A stretch of 39,046 nucleotides of DNA from an uncultured Alphaproteobacteria bacterium (GCA_902575375.1 CACGRD010000009.1:1-39046); one strand, 5' to 3'; shown: positions 1 to 8,195, counted from the first letter of the stretch. Made by a program: numbers and translations. The notes: generated by a model not told the origin, from the letters alone.

Positions 1-52
1 AATTTTTTAAAGCATCTTGATTTAAAAATTCAGTAATTAATATTTTTATCAT
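1..52 (-). CDS. N-terminus of a D-2-hydroxyacid dehydrogenase-like protein, possibly sulfolactate dehydrogenase (partial)
   Basis: Only the first 17 codons lie in the window; the gene runs off the left edge. They read MIKILITEFLNQDALKN, which looks like the opening beta strand and helix of the D-isomer-specific 2-hydroxyacid dehydrogenase family (SerA type). Sulfolactate dehydrogenase SlcC belongs to this family and, as I recall, opens with a similar 'I.EFMDE.A' stretch. The ATG overlaps the kinase stop codon as ATGA, so translation is probably coupled. Its place directly behind comD, comE and the YihV-like kinase suggests oxidation of sulfolactate to sulfopyruvate, the ComDE substrate. With so few residues the family is a reasonable guess and the substrate is inference. 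Confidence 0.45.
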   Translation of the reverse strand, partial: MIKILITEFLNQDALKN

Positions 53-957
53 TTAATTTTTGTAATTTTTAATTTTTTTATAAATTTATTTACTATATTC
101 TTTTTAGGTATTGAGTATATTCCACCAGTTTTCATACACTTTAATGTTGCTGTTGCAGCAGCAAATAAAATACTTTCAGAATTTGATTTGTGTTGTGATA
201 AAGCTGACGCAAAAGCACCATGAAAAACATCTCCTGCACAATTTGTTTCAACAGTTTTTACTTTAGGAACTTTACAGTGATATAATGAATTATTTTCTAC
301 CCAATAAACTCCTCTTGATCCCATAGTAACAGCTACAAATTTTTTTGTTTCGTTAAATATTTGAAAAAGAGCTGACTCAAAATTCTTATTTTTTTTATAT
401 GTTTTCAAACCCTCTTCAGAGAATATAGGATGGGAAGCATTTTTTATGATCTTTGAAATACTTGAAGAGTTTTTAAAGTTATCCAAATCAGCAACACATT
501 TAATATTTTTTTCCTTAGCATTGATAGCAATTTTAGTAGCTACACTAATCCATCTCATATCTATTGAATAAATATCTTTTTTTCTAAACTCTAAAGTTGG
601 CAATTTTTTATATTTAAGTAACTTTGGATCATTGTAAGCTGCAAGCAATCTTTCACCTTTAGTATCTTCAATTACAAAACTTTGAGATGATTGACAATTT
701 TTTATAATAATTGATTTATCGATATTTATAGAAAATTTTTTAAATTCATTTCTTAAGAAAATTGATGAATCGTCATCACCAAATTTACCAATAAACTTTG
801 AGTTAAATCCTAATTTTTTAGCAGTAAATGCTGATACCGCCGCTGATCCACCTAGTCTTCTATCAATACTACTTGATAAAACCTTAATTGGTTTTTTTGG
901 AAACTTGTCTATTTTACTTATGTAGTCTGCAAATATAGATCCTGCACAAATGATCAT
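49..957 (-). CDS. PfkB-family carbohydrate kinase, YihV (sulfofructose kinase)-like
   Basis: A cytoplasmic ATP-dependent sugar kinase of ribokinase (PfkB) fold, 302 aa, normal family length. The N-terminal glycine patch (RLGGSAAVSAF, residues 34-44) and the C-terminal signature ETNCAGDVFHGAF (237-249) with catalytic Asp243 are present; Cys240 replaces the usual glycine before AGD. By eye it aligns with E. coli YihV as I remember it: SSQS...DTKGER (90-103), DMRW (133-136), FSEEGL (179-184) and TLKC..GG (271-279). YihV uses Arg138 (in DVRW) and Asn109 to recognise the sulfonate; the arginine is kept (Arg135) but the Asn109 position looks like Ala107. So sulfofructose is possible, but another phosphorylated sugar or ketose substrate is also plausible. 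It lies 9 bp after comE and overlaps the next gene by 4 bp. Confidence 0.8.
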   Translation of the reverse strand: MIICAGSIFADYISKIDKFPKKPIKVLSSSIDRRLGGSAAVSAFTAKKLGFNSKFIGKFGDDDSSIFLRNEFKKFSINIDKSIIIKNCQSSQSFVIEDTKGERLLAAYNDPKLLKYKKLPTLEFRKKDIYSIDMRWISVATKIAINAKEKNIKCVADLDNFKNSSSISKIIKNASHPIFSEEGLKTYKKNKNFESALFQIFNETKKFVAVTMGSRGVYWVENNSLYHCKVPKVKTVETNCAGDVFHGAFASALSQHKSNSESILFAAATATLKCMKTGGIYSIPKKNIVNKFIKKLKITKIK

Positions 958-966
958 AAAAATTTT

Positions 967-1536
967 TTATAGATATTTGACAATACCAATAAATTTTCTA
1001 AACCTATCTCTTATGGTTATAGGATTAAGAGGTATAGGATCAATTTTAACATTGCCTGAATTAATCTTTGAAATAATTACATAAGAATTATTTTTGTCTT
1101 CAATTGCTTTTGATAACTCATTTAAGGTTTCTTCTCCTGAACATTCGATTACTTTTTTACAACCAGCGCCAAGTGCAACATCTTTTAAAGAGGTATTTTC
1201 ATCCGTGAATGTTCTTTGGTCCCCAGTTGAACCATATGATCCATTATCAATTATTAATAAAGTGTAATTTGATGGCGCTCTATTACCAATTGTTGCTAAA
1301 GTATTCATATTCATTAATACTGATCCATCACCATCAATGCTAATGACCTGTTTTGTTTGAGATAATGACAAACCCAGTCCTATTGAAGACGACAAGCCCA
1401 TACTACCTAACATATAAAAAAAATTTGGTTGATCATTAATTTTATATAACTCTTGAGATGGAAGACCTATGTTGCAAATTACTAAGTTGTCTTTCAGAAT
1501 ATTTTGTATTTTATTTAATAAGTCAAACCGATTCAT
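967..1536 (-). CDS. comE: Sulfopyruvate decarboxylase, beta subunit (TPP-binding)
   Basis: This is the thiamine-pyrophosphate-binding half of a split 2-oxoacid decarboxylase, 189 aa. Residues 43-56 (LGSMGLSSSIGLGL) and the TPP/Mg motif IDGDGSVLMNMN...IIDNGSYGSTG (GDG at 69-71, Asn98) match the ComE/phosphonopyruvate decarboxylase C-terminal domain. With ComD it should convert 3-sulfopyruvate to sulfoacetaldehyde and CO2. The start codon overlaps the comD stop as ATGA, which suits a 1:1 heteromer. Phosphonopyruvate decarboxylase is the main alternative, but those I know are single-chain, and Xsc, which uses the sulfonated product, is encoded in the same window. Confidence 0.82.
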   Translation of the reverse strand: MNRFDLLNKIQNILKDNLVICNIGLPSQELYKINDQPNFFYMLGSMGLSSSIGLGLSLSQTKQVISIDGDGSVLMNMNTLATIGNRAPSNYTLLIIDNGSYGSTGDQRTFTDENTSLKDVALGAGCKKVIECSGEETLNELSKAIEDKNNSYVIISKINSGNVKIDPIPLNPITIRDRFRKFIGIVKYL

Positions 1537-2033
1537 TTATCATCTTTCATTAAATTGAAATCACATAATATAGCAACTGGTGATTCAACAACTTTAGCAT
1601 GTTTGCTAAATGTTGAAATTTTCTCAAGATCATTTTCTGAAGAACAATGCAATATAGGTATTCTTAAAGTTTGTAAAATATCTTCAGTTATTTTAGCCAT
1701 TCCACCTTGTGCTCCTACCGGCTCACCTGGTGTACCTCTGTAACTAATTAGAAAAACAACAGGCATTTGATATAATTGTAATAAAGAAACAATTGCATTC
1801 ACTGAATTTCCTATTCCTGTATTCTGCATCATTATACAAGGGAATTTATTTCCTAAATAAGCTCCAGCACAGATACCCATACCTTCTTCCTCACGTGGTA
1901 CAGCAGAATAGTAAACATCCTTATCTTTTTCTAGAATATCAATCATGTTAGCTAACAACTTACAAGGAACACTTAAGTAAAAATCTACACCGCCTTTTTT
2001 TAAATTATCAATAATTTTTTTACTGATTTTCAT
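1533..2033 (-). CDS. comD: Sulfopyruvate decarboxylase, alpha subunit (TPP pyrimidine domain)
   Basis: The N-terminal (PYR) half of the split decarboxylase. The track ORF begins at a TTG (2069), but an ATG at 2031-2033 gives MKISKKIIDNLKKGGVDFYLSVPC, the usual family start, so I use it (166 aa). Neither start has a clear Shine-Dalgarno sequence. The segment PREEEGMGICAGAYLG carries the conserved glutamate that activates TPP, followed by MQNTGIGNSVNAI and the YRGTPGEPVGAQGG loop typical of ComD. It partners ComE, whose ATG overlaps this stop by 4 bp. The expected role is decarboxylation of sulfopyruvate to feed Xsc. Coenzyme M biosynthesis uses the same enzyme, but I see no other coenzyme M gene here. 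Confidence 0.82.
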   Translation of the reverse strand: MKISKKIIDNLKKGGVDFYLSVPCKLLANMIDILEKDKDVYYSAVPREEEGMGICAGAYLGNKFPCIMMQNTGIGNSVNAIVSLLQLYQMPVVFLISYRGTPGEPVGAQGGMAKITEDILQTLRIPILHCSSENDLEKISTFSKHAKVVESPVAILCDFNLMKDDK

Positions 2034-2078
2034 TTTTTTGATTTCTATAGATATAAAATGATTAAACAATAAATTAAT

Positions 2079-3131
2079 TTATTTAAAATCATTTCTTAAT
2101 TTTATTTTAGTGTTCGAAATATATTTTTCACCTTTTTTTAATATAGTTGATGGAAAATTTGGTTGATTAATAGCATCGGGGAAGATTTGTGTTTCTAAAC
2201 ACATTCCATATTGTAAACCGTAATTTCTATCATATTTTCCGTTGTATGACTCCTTCATCATGTTACCAGTATAAAATTGTATTCCAGGCTGATCAGTTGA
2301 GTATTCTACCCCCATGCCAGTAATTTTACTATAAATGTAAGCTATAGATTTATCAATTGAATGATTTTTAAGAACATAATTGTGATCGATCCCACCACTG
2401 TCTAAAAAAGTATTATTTATTTCAAACGAATTATTTAGATCATATTTTGTATTAACTACATCTAATAGCTTGCCTGTAGGAATTGAACCTTCATCAGTTT
2501 CACAAATTTGATTAGATGATATTTTAATAACATGCTCAGTGATATTTTTGTAATTATTTTTATGACCGTGAAAGTTCCAATAATTATGATTAGTCATATT
2601 AACAATAGTATCTTGGTCTGTAGTAGCATGAAAAGAAATTAACATTTCGTTGTTATTATTTAACTCGTAAATAGTTTTACAATCTAAGTTGCCAGGATAG
2701 TTTTCTTCTAAATGATTTGAATAGTAAGTGAGCTCTACTTTTATACTGTCACTTTTTTTATTTATATCAGCTATTTGCCAAATCTTTTTATTGAAACCTT
2801 CCTTTCCGCCGTGAAGATGATCAGGTGATGTATTAGGACATAAATTATAATCCTCCCCATTAAGACTAAATTTACTTTGCCCTATTCTATTACAAACTCT
2901 TCCAATAATTGAGTTAAAATATCCATGAGCTTCAAGACAATCATCTAAATTACCATAACCTAATAAAACATCCTCTGTTTCATTTTCATTATAAGAAGTT
3001 GGAATACAAACCTCACTCATATAACCACCATATGTATAAAAACTAAAACTATAATTATTGGAGTTAATAATATTGACTACATCAATATCTAAGCTTTTAT
3101 CATTTTGAAGTTTGGTAATTTTATATTCCAT
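2079..3131 (-). CDS. galM: Aldose 1-epimerase (galactose mutarotase family)
   Basis: Interconverts alpha and beta anomers of an aldose. The protein is 350 aa, typical for GalM. Family landmarks are GRVCNRIGQSKF (77-88), DHLHGGKEGFNKKIW with His107, the NHNYWNFHGH motif with catalytic His182, GGIDHNYVL (246-254), and LETQIFPDAINQPNFPS with catalytic Glu313. There is no signal peptide, so it acts in the cytoplasm after import. Its ATG overlaps the EamA stop (TAATG) and comD follows closely. Next to a YihV-like kinase and sulfopyruvate decarboxylase it could be a sulfosugar mutarotase, but nothing I can see in the sequence distinguishes sulfoquinovose from galactose or glucose. Confidence 0.85.
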   Translation of the reverse strand: MEYKITKLQNDKSLDIDVVNIINSNNYSFSFYTYGGYMSEVCIPTSYNENETEDVLLGYGNLDDCLEAHGYFNSIIGRVCNRIGQSKFSLNGEDYNLCPNTSPDHLHGGKEGFNKKIWQIADINKKSDSIKVELTYYSNHLEENYPGNLDCKTIYELNNNNEMLISFHATTDQDTIVNMTNHNYWNFHGHKNNYKNITEHVIKISSNQICETDEGSIPTGKLLDVVNTKYDLNNSFEINNTFLDSGGIDHNYVLKNHSIDKSIAYIYSKITGMGVEYSTDQPGIQFYTGNMMKESYNGKYDRNYGLQYGMCLETQIFPDAINQPNFPSTILKKGEKYISNTKIKLRNDFK

Positions 3132-4030
3132 TATGTTTTTCTCAATCTTTGAAAATTATTTTTTCTTTGTTGAAGATAAATGATTAATCCACCTAAAACT
3201 ATGAAAAAAGCACCTGGGAAGAGTTGGTCAACTGGCCATTCTGCAAAAAATATCCAACCTAAAATAAGTGCAAAAAATATTTCAATGTAATCAAATGGCA
3301 TAATTTTACTAAGTTCTGCTTTTCTAGCACCGTAGATTAATAATAAAGTTCCAGACCCTCCTGCAATTCCCATAACACAAACTAGTAAGAAATCATTTAT
3401 ACTTTTAAAATTCTCCCACATACCAAAAAACATTACTAACATACATGCAACTATGATTGTCCCTGTTTGACCGTATAAGTTAATAAGTGGTGAAGGAACA
3501 TGATCCTCAAAACTTAAAGAAGTTACTCTTGCTAACGAATATCCTAAGGCAGCAAGTATTGGAAGTAGTAACATATAATTAAAATCTGATGACCAAGGTT
3601 GCATAATTAAAACAATACCTGCAAAACCAGAAATTACTGCACTCATTTTGTACCAACCAAATTTTTCACCTAGTATAGGAATAGCAAGAAGAGTAACCAT
3701 CATAGGTCCTGTGTATTCCATTGTAGCAACTAAAGCAAATGGGAGGTAAGCATAAGAAGTATAGAGACACAATTGAGCCAAAGCTACAAAAACTCCTCGA
3801 AATAATCCTAGCTTCCATTTTGTTATTTTTATTTGTCTACCGTTTCGGTGCCAATCTTGTGAAAAATATAAAGCAATTACACATGGGATCATCCCAAATA
3901 AATTTCGAAAAACAGATAGTTGAGCAGCTGGATAATCGTTTCGCAAAAACTTTATCGTAATGCCCATACAATCTAATAAGAACAAACCTGAAAGTGATAG
4001 GATAACAGCTAAAAATAAATTACTTTTCAT
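3131..4030 (-). CDS. EamA/DMT-superfamily transporter
   Basis: A 299-aa inner-membrane protein with about ten hydrophobic segments in two EamA repeats. The first repeat holds FRNLFGMIPCVIALY and LFRGVFVALAQLCLYTSYAYLPFALVATMEYTGP; the second holds LINLYGQTGTIIVACMLVMFFGMW and IMPFDYIEIFFALILGWIFF. RhaT/YdcZ-type drug/metabolite transporters carry many small solutes and the substrate cannot be read from sequence. It sits between the ABC ATPase gene and the mutarotase, coupled to the latter by a TAATG overlap, so it is probably in the same transcript. Export of a metabolite or by-product of this pathway is a guess. Confidence 0.85.
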   Translation of the reverse strand: MKSNLFLAVILSLSGLFLLDCMGITIKFLRNDYPAAQLSVFRNLFGMIPCVIALYFSQDWHRNGRQIKITKWKLGLFRGVFVALAQLCLYTSYAYLPFALVATMEYTGPMMVTLLAIPILGEKFGWYKMSAVISGFAGIVLIMQPWSSDFNYMLLLPILAALGYSLARVTSLSFEDHVPSPLINLYGQTGTIIVACMLVMFFGMWENFKSINDFLLVCVMGIAGGSGTLLLIYGARKAELSKIMPFDYIEIFFALILGWIFFAEWPVDQLFPGAFFIVLGGLIIYLQQRKNNFQRLRKT

Positions 4031-4062
4031 AATTTGTTATGTGTTTTTAAAAGATACTGCTT

Positions 4063-5049
4063 TTATAAAACACAACACTGGTCTACCCAGTGACCTGGTT
4101 CAACTTCAGTAAGGCCCATTGCTATCTCACCACCTTTGCAATCTATTCCAGGATTAGGACATCTTGTTCTAAATACACAACCTGGAGGTGGATTTAATGC
4201 ACTAGGAATTTCTCCTTTTAGTTCAATAGCCTCAGATCTTTTCTCTGGATCAATTGAAGGAATAGAAGATAATAATGCTTTAGTGTACGAATGTTTAGGG
4301 TTCTTAAATAATTCTCTTGAGGGTCCCATTTCAACTATATGTCCTAAGTACATAACTGCAACAACATCACATACATGCGCAACAACACTTAAATCATGAC
4401 TAATAAATAAGTAAGTAAGGTTAAGTTCAGTTTGAAGTTGTTTTAAAAGATTTAATATATCTGCTTGTATTGATACATCTAAAGCAGCAACACTTTCGTC
4501 AGCTACAATAAATTTTGGATTACTTACTAAGGCTCTTGCGATTGATATTCTTTGTCTTTGTCCTCCAGAAAAAGCATGAGGAAATCGTCGTAAATGCTCA
4601 ATATTTAATCTACACTTAGCTGCGATATCTCTTACTCTTTCATCAGTCTCTTGTCTTGAGTTTGTTATTTTCATTACTTCTAGAGGTTCTGCAATAATAT
4701 CCCTAACGGTCATTCTTGGACTTAAAGCAGCATAAGGATCTTGAAAAATTAGTTGAGCTTTCTTTCTATATTCTTTTAAATCTTGTTTGTTCATATTTGT
4801 TAAATCATAATCTCTTTCATCATCATGAAAAATAACATTTCCTGAACTAATTTTATTAGCCCCAAGTATTGCTCTACCGAGAGTAGTTTTTCCTGAACCT
4901 GACTCGCCAACTAAACCAAAAAAAGATCCTTTTTTTATTTTAATATTAATATTGTTAACTGCATGTATTTTTTGTTTTTTTGAAATAAAATTTTCTTGAT
5001 AATCAAAATTTACTGAAACATTATTAACTGAAATTAAATTATCACCCAT
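4063..5049 (-). CDS. Oligopeptide/oligosaccharide-type ABC transporter ATPase (OppF/DppF-like)
   Basis: The second ATPase of the importer encoded downstream of the 684-aa binding protein. It has Walker A GESGSGKTTLGRAIL, Q-loop LIFQDPYAALSPRMTV, signature SGGQRQRISIARAL, Walker B FIVADE and the switch histidine in FISHDLSVVAHV. The oligo_HPY C-terminal extension ends in GCVFRTRCP...EVEPGHWVDQC. The track ORF starts at 5103, but that adds a non-homologous 18-residue tail. The ATG at 5047-5049 (MGDNLISVNNVSVNF) matches the family and overlaps the upstream ATPase by 8 bp, so I prefer it. The peptide/nickel/opine transporter class also imports oligosaccharides such as alpha-galactosides, so the substrate is open. 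Confidence 0.9.
   Translation of the reverse strand: MGDNLISVNNVSVNFDYQENFISKKQKIHAVNNINIKIKKGSFFGLVGESGSGKTTLGRAILGANKISSGNVIFHDDERDYDLTNMNKQDLKEYRKKAQLIFQDPYAALSPRMTVRDIIAEPLEVMKITNSRQETDERVRDIAAKCRLNIEHLRRFPHAFSGGQRQRISIARALVSNPKFIVADESVAALDVSIQADILNLLKQLQTELNLTYLFISHDLSVVAHVCDVVAVMYLGHIVEMGPSRELFKNPKHSYTKALLSSIPSIDPEKRSEAIELKGEIPSALNPPPGCVFRTRCPNPGIDCKGGEIAMGLTEVEPGHWVDQCCVL
4085..4108. repeat. Copy 1 of a 24-bp exact direct repeat in the paired ATPase genes
   Basis: The 24 bases beginning acccagtgacctggttcaac occur identically at 5079-5102. They encode the C-terminal EVEPGHWVD segment in both ATPase genes on the minus strand. The third codon positions are identical too, which suggests recent duplication or gene conversion of the tail and not only protein-level conservation. 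Confidence 0.85.
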
Positions 5050-6031
5050 TTTGACCACACTGAATTCCACACTGGTCAACCCAGTGACCTGGTTCAACTT
5101 CAATTAATTTCATTTCTATTTTACCATCTTTACCCTCAGGATTATGATGAGGGCATCGAGTTCTAAATACACAACCTGTAGGTCTATCTAATGGACTAGG
5201 AATATTACCTGGTATTGGTTTTAATGGCTCATCTAAATTATTTATATCAGGAAGAGCTTCGAGTAATCCTTTAGTATATGGATGTTTTGGATTTTTAAGA
5301 ATTTCATTTACAGGACCTTTTTCTACTATTCTTCCTAAATACATAACGGCAACTTCATCTGCAACTTGAGCTATAACACCTAAATCATGAGTAATAAAAA
5401 TTACTCCCATTTGATATTCTCTTATTATATCTTTTATTAAATCTATGACTTGAGCCTGTATTGTAACATCTAAAGCTGTAGTAGGCTCATCTGCAAGAAG
5501 TAATTTAGGCATAGTAGATAAAGCCATTGCTATCATTGCTCGTTGACGCATTCCTCCAGATAGTTCAAATGCATATTGATTAAATCTTTTTTCAGCATCT
5601 GCTATACCTACTCTTTTAAGCATGTTTATAGATATTTTCTTTGCATCTTCTTTATTAATATCTCGGTGTATTAATAATTGTTCTATCATTTGTTTACCTA
5701 TTTTTATAGCTGGAGCAAAACTTGCCATAGGCTCTTGAAATATCATTGAAACTTTACCGCCTCTAATTTTACGTAGATCTTCTTTACTAACAAAATTGAG
5801 AGTATTTTCATTTTCTAATATTATTTGTGCATCATTATTATAAAAAGTGTTTCCAGGATTAAGTTGCATAATAGATTTTGCAGTCACTGATTTTCCTGAA
5901 CCTGATTCACCAACAATTCCTAAAACTTTACCTTGTTGTAAAGTAAAAGATATGTTTTCTACAGCTGTAATTCTTCCTTCATCAGTATCAAACTTAACAT
6001 CCAAATTTTTAACTTCTAGTAGGTTTGACAT
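5042..6031 (-). CDS. Oligopeptide/oligosaccharide-type ABC transporter ATPase (OppD/DppD-like)
   Basis: The first ATPase of the importer, 329 aa. Motifs in order: Walker A GESGSGKSVTAKSIM (about residues 40-54), Q-loop MIFQEPMASFAP, signature LSGGMRQRAMIAMAL, Walker B LLLADEPTTALD, and H-loop FITHDLGVIAQV. The C-terminal oligo_HPY part has GCVFRTRCPHHNPEGKDG and EVEPGHWVDQC. It starts one base after the upstream permease stop and overlaps the next ATPase by 8 bp, so the five transporter genes are tightly coupled. It hydrolyses ATP at the cytoplasmic face as a heterodimer with the following ATPase. The two ATPases share a 24-bp identical tail segment. Confidence 0.92.
   Translation of the reverse strand: MSNLLEVKNLDVKFDTDEGRITAVENISFTLQQGKVLGIVGESGSGKSVTAKSIMQLNPGNTFYNNDAQIILENENTLNFVSKEDLRKIRGGKVSMIFQEPMASFAPAIKIGKQMIEQLLIHRDINKEDAKKISINMLKRVGIADAEKRFNQYAFELSGGMRQRAMIAMALSTMPKLLLADEPTTALDVTIQAQVIDLIKDIIREYQMGVIFITHDLGVIAQVADEVAVMYLGRIVEKGPVNEILKNPKHPYTKGLLEALPDINNLDEPLKPIPGNIPSPLDRPTGCVFRTRCPHHNPEGKDGKIEMKLIEVEPGHWVDQCGIQCGQNG
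5079..5102. repeat. Copy 2 of the 24-bp exact direct repeat
   Basis: Identical to 4085-4108. It lies near the 3' end of the upstream ATPase gene and inside the 5' extension of the track ORF of the next gene. Using the later ATG at 5047-5049 leaves it entirely within the upstream gene. Confidence 0.85.
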
Positions 6032-7192
6032 TTACTTCACCTTATGAGGATCTGCTGCATCTCTTAGACCGTCACCAACATAAACAAATGTCAATATTAG
6101 AACTACAAGGAAAAATACTGGTATAAAATACCATTGATAATTTAGAAGCACATCTGCCTTTGTTGCATTTTGGAGCAGTACACCTAAAGAGTTAACTGGT
6201 TCTCTTAATCCTAATCCTATAAAACTCAAGGCTGTTTCTGAAAGTAACATATACGGAAAACTTATTACGAGATCTACAATGATATAACTTGTAAAGCTTG
6301 GTAAAAGATGTCGGACAATTATATGTGTTGATGATGCGCCACATAATTTAGCTGCTAGTATATATTCTTGACTTCTTTCACTTAGTAAATGAGTTCTTAC
6401 TCTTCTTGCTAGTGTTGGCCATGAAATTAAACCTAATAAACACGATATGAAAAAAAATCTTAATTCTGAGCTCCATTCTAATGGTGCGAATGCAGCTAAA
6501 CACATAAATAACGGAATTGGTGGAACTGTTCGTATTGCATCAGTAAACATTTGCAACAAGCTATCTACCCAACCTCCATAATAACCAGATATTCCTCCAA
6601 TTATTAATGATAACACAAATGAAATAATGACGCCTAAAGTTCCAACCGCTAAAGAAATATAAATTGCATTTAGTGTTCGGCTAAATAAATCTTTTCCAGC
6701 TTTATCGGTGCCAAATAAATGGATACCACCTTTATCAACTCCAAATAAATGTGTGTTAAATGTAAATCCTGGTATTTTGAAATCAAGAATTTTTCCTGGT
6801 AAATTTATATTAAAATCAAATACTTTATATTCCCAACCTTTAACAAAAAAATACACATATCTTCTTTTTTCAGTGTCAAGTTTATAAACCCATCTGAAGT
6901 TTGTATCAGCACCCCTATATTTTGTTAAAGTATGAAGAAAGGGTCTTGCTGAAAAACCATTTTCATCCCAAAACATTGGTATTTGCGGAGCACCATTTTC
7001 ATATTCTTTGTCACGTCCAGCAATTGTCGGGTCATATGGCGAAAGAAAATCAGCAAATAGACTACAGATAATCATGAATAAAAGTATTGAACCAGCTATC
7101 ATTGCAGATCTGTTTCCAAAAAATCTTGTCCTTACAAGCTGCATTTGTGTTGCAGTATAATAAGCCTCTTTTTTCTTATTACTAACCTCCAC
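6032..7192 (-). CDS. ABC transporter permease, OppC/DppC class with an enlarged first periplasmic loop
   Basis: Inner-membrane permease of the peptide/oligosaccharide importer, 386 aa against the usual roughly 300. After transmembrane segment 1 (SAMIAGSILLFMIICSLFADFLSPYDP) there is an insertion of about 90 polar/aromatic residues (roughly 60-150). Then come FGTDKAGKDLFSRTL, the standard entry to the transport domain, and the EAA-type cytoplasmic loop (YILAAKLCGASSTHIIVRHLLP). A comparable insertion is known in YejE-type permeases. The start overlaps the preceding permease by 11 bp and the stop abuts the ATPase start. Assignment to class is firm; the ligand is unknown. Confidence 0.9.
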   Translation of the reverse strand: MEVSNKKKEAYYTATQMQLVRTRFFGNRSAMIAGSILLFMIICSLFADFLSPYDPTIAGRDKEYENGAPQIPMFWDENGFSARPFLHTLTKYRGADTNFRWVYKLDTEKRRYVYFFVKGWEYKVFDFNINLPGKILDFKIPGFTFNTHLFGVDKGGIHLFGTDKAGKDLFSRTLNAIYISLAVGTLGVIISFVLSLIIGGISGYYGGWVDSLLQMFTDAIRTVPPIPLFMCLAAFAPLEWSSELRFFFISCLLGLISWPTLARRVRTHLLSERSQEYILAAKLCGASSTHIIVRHLLPSFTSYIIVDLVISFPYMLLSETALSFIGLGLREPVNSLGVLLQNATKADVLLNYQWYFIPVFFLVVLILTFVYVGDGLRDAADPHKVK

Positions 7193-8195
7193 CCATTACC
7201 CCTTTTCTAATTCTTGGATCAATAATTGCTAGAATAACATCAGTTACAAAATTAACGAATACTATTGTAGCCGTTAAAAGGAAAATTATTGCACCTGCAA
7301 GTTGCTGATCATTAGATCTAGCTAGAGCTTCAATTAATAATGCGCCAGCTTCAGTTAAAATTAATATCAGTGCAACTATTGGTAAGGCACTAAATATTCT
7401 ATTTAAATCAAAACCAATGGAGTTAATTACAGGTCCAAGAGAATGTTTGGCTGGATAACGCCATAATAAACTCATACCTGTTATTCCTCTCGCTTTAGCA
7501 GCCATAACGTATAATTTATCATTTTCGTCTAGCATTAATGCTCTAACAGTTTGTAAGGCGAAAGCTGTTGCGTTCCACCCCAAGACAAAAATTGGAAGCC
7601 AAGCACGACTAAGAAAATCCATAAATTTATTATATGACCAAGGTGCGGTTTCATAATCTTTTGAAAATAATCCTGTCATGGTGTCACCAAAATATACTGT
7701 CATAAAAAGCATAATACAAAGTGCAACTAGAAAATTTGGTAATGCTATACCAAGATAACTTATAAATTTTAAAGTCGTGTCTATTGATTTATATCTTGTC
7801 GTGGCTGAAATTATTCCAACTGGTATAGCTATGATATAAGAAAATAAAAGAGCTGTAATTGCTATTGCTAGCGATAATAAAAATCTTCCGCTAAGCAATT
7901 CATTAATATTCATTCTTAGAATACAGCTATCTCCAAAATCACCCTTAAAAATAATATTTGATACCCATTTTCCATAACGATATAAAAATGGTTTATCTAA
8001 ACCTAATCTTTTTTCTTCTGCTCTAATATCTTCAACAGTAATTGATGATCCTTGAGTATTTTTAAATGCAAGATATCTTTCAGCACATGTTCCTGGAACT
8101 AATTCCATTAAAGAAAATACGATAAAACAAACTAAGAGAAGTGTTATGAAAGCTAAAAATGCTCTTGTAAAAGTAAATTGAATAAAGTTAATCAT
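7182..8195 (-). CDS. ABC transporter permease, OppB/DppB class
   Basis: A 337-aa permease with an N-terminal transmembrane anchor (FTRAFLAFITLLLVCFIVFSLMELVPG), the linker EEKRLGLDKPFLYRYGKWV typical of OppB/DppB proteins, then the transport domain with further membrane segments. The EAA-type loop is YVMAAKARGITGMSLLWRYPAKHSLGPVIN. It follows the binding-protein gene across a 79-bp gap that holds a terminator-like hairpin, so it is probably expressed at a lower level than the binding protein. It overlaps the OppC-type gene by 11 bp. It forms the membrane channel together with that protein. Confidence 0.92.
   Translation of the reverse strand: MINFIQFTFTRAFLAFITLLLVCFIVFSLMELVPGTCAERYLAFKNTQGSSITVEDIRAEEKRLGLDKPFLYRYGKWVSNIIFKGDFGDSCILRMNINELLSGRFLLSLAIAITALLFSYIIAIPVGIISATTRYKSIDTTLKFISYLGIALPNFLVALCIMLFMTVYFGDTMTGLFSKDYETAPWSYNKFMDFLSRAWLPIFVLGWNATAFALQTVRALMLDENDKLYVMAAKARGITGMSLLWRYPAKHSLGPVINSIGFDLNRIFSALPIVALILILTEAGALLIEALARSNDQQLAGAIIFLLTATIVFVNFVTDVILAIIDPRIRKGVMGGG

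Noticed and set aside
1555-1743. Plus-strand ORF of 62 aa and the other short plus/minus track ORFs lying inside longer genes (for example 3739-3960, 13302-13484, 33723-34046, 35593-35835)
   Set aside because: Each lies opposite or out of frame within a gene that has strong family motifs; none shows its own domain, ribosome-binding site or plausible neighbourhood.
967-2033. Reading of the split decarboxylase as acetolactate synthase or phosphonopyruvate decarboxylase
   Set aside because: Acetolactate synthase large subunits are single chains of about 550-600 aa. The phosphonopyruvate enzymes I know are single-chain, and the window has no phosphonate mutase or phosphonatase but does have Xsc.
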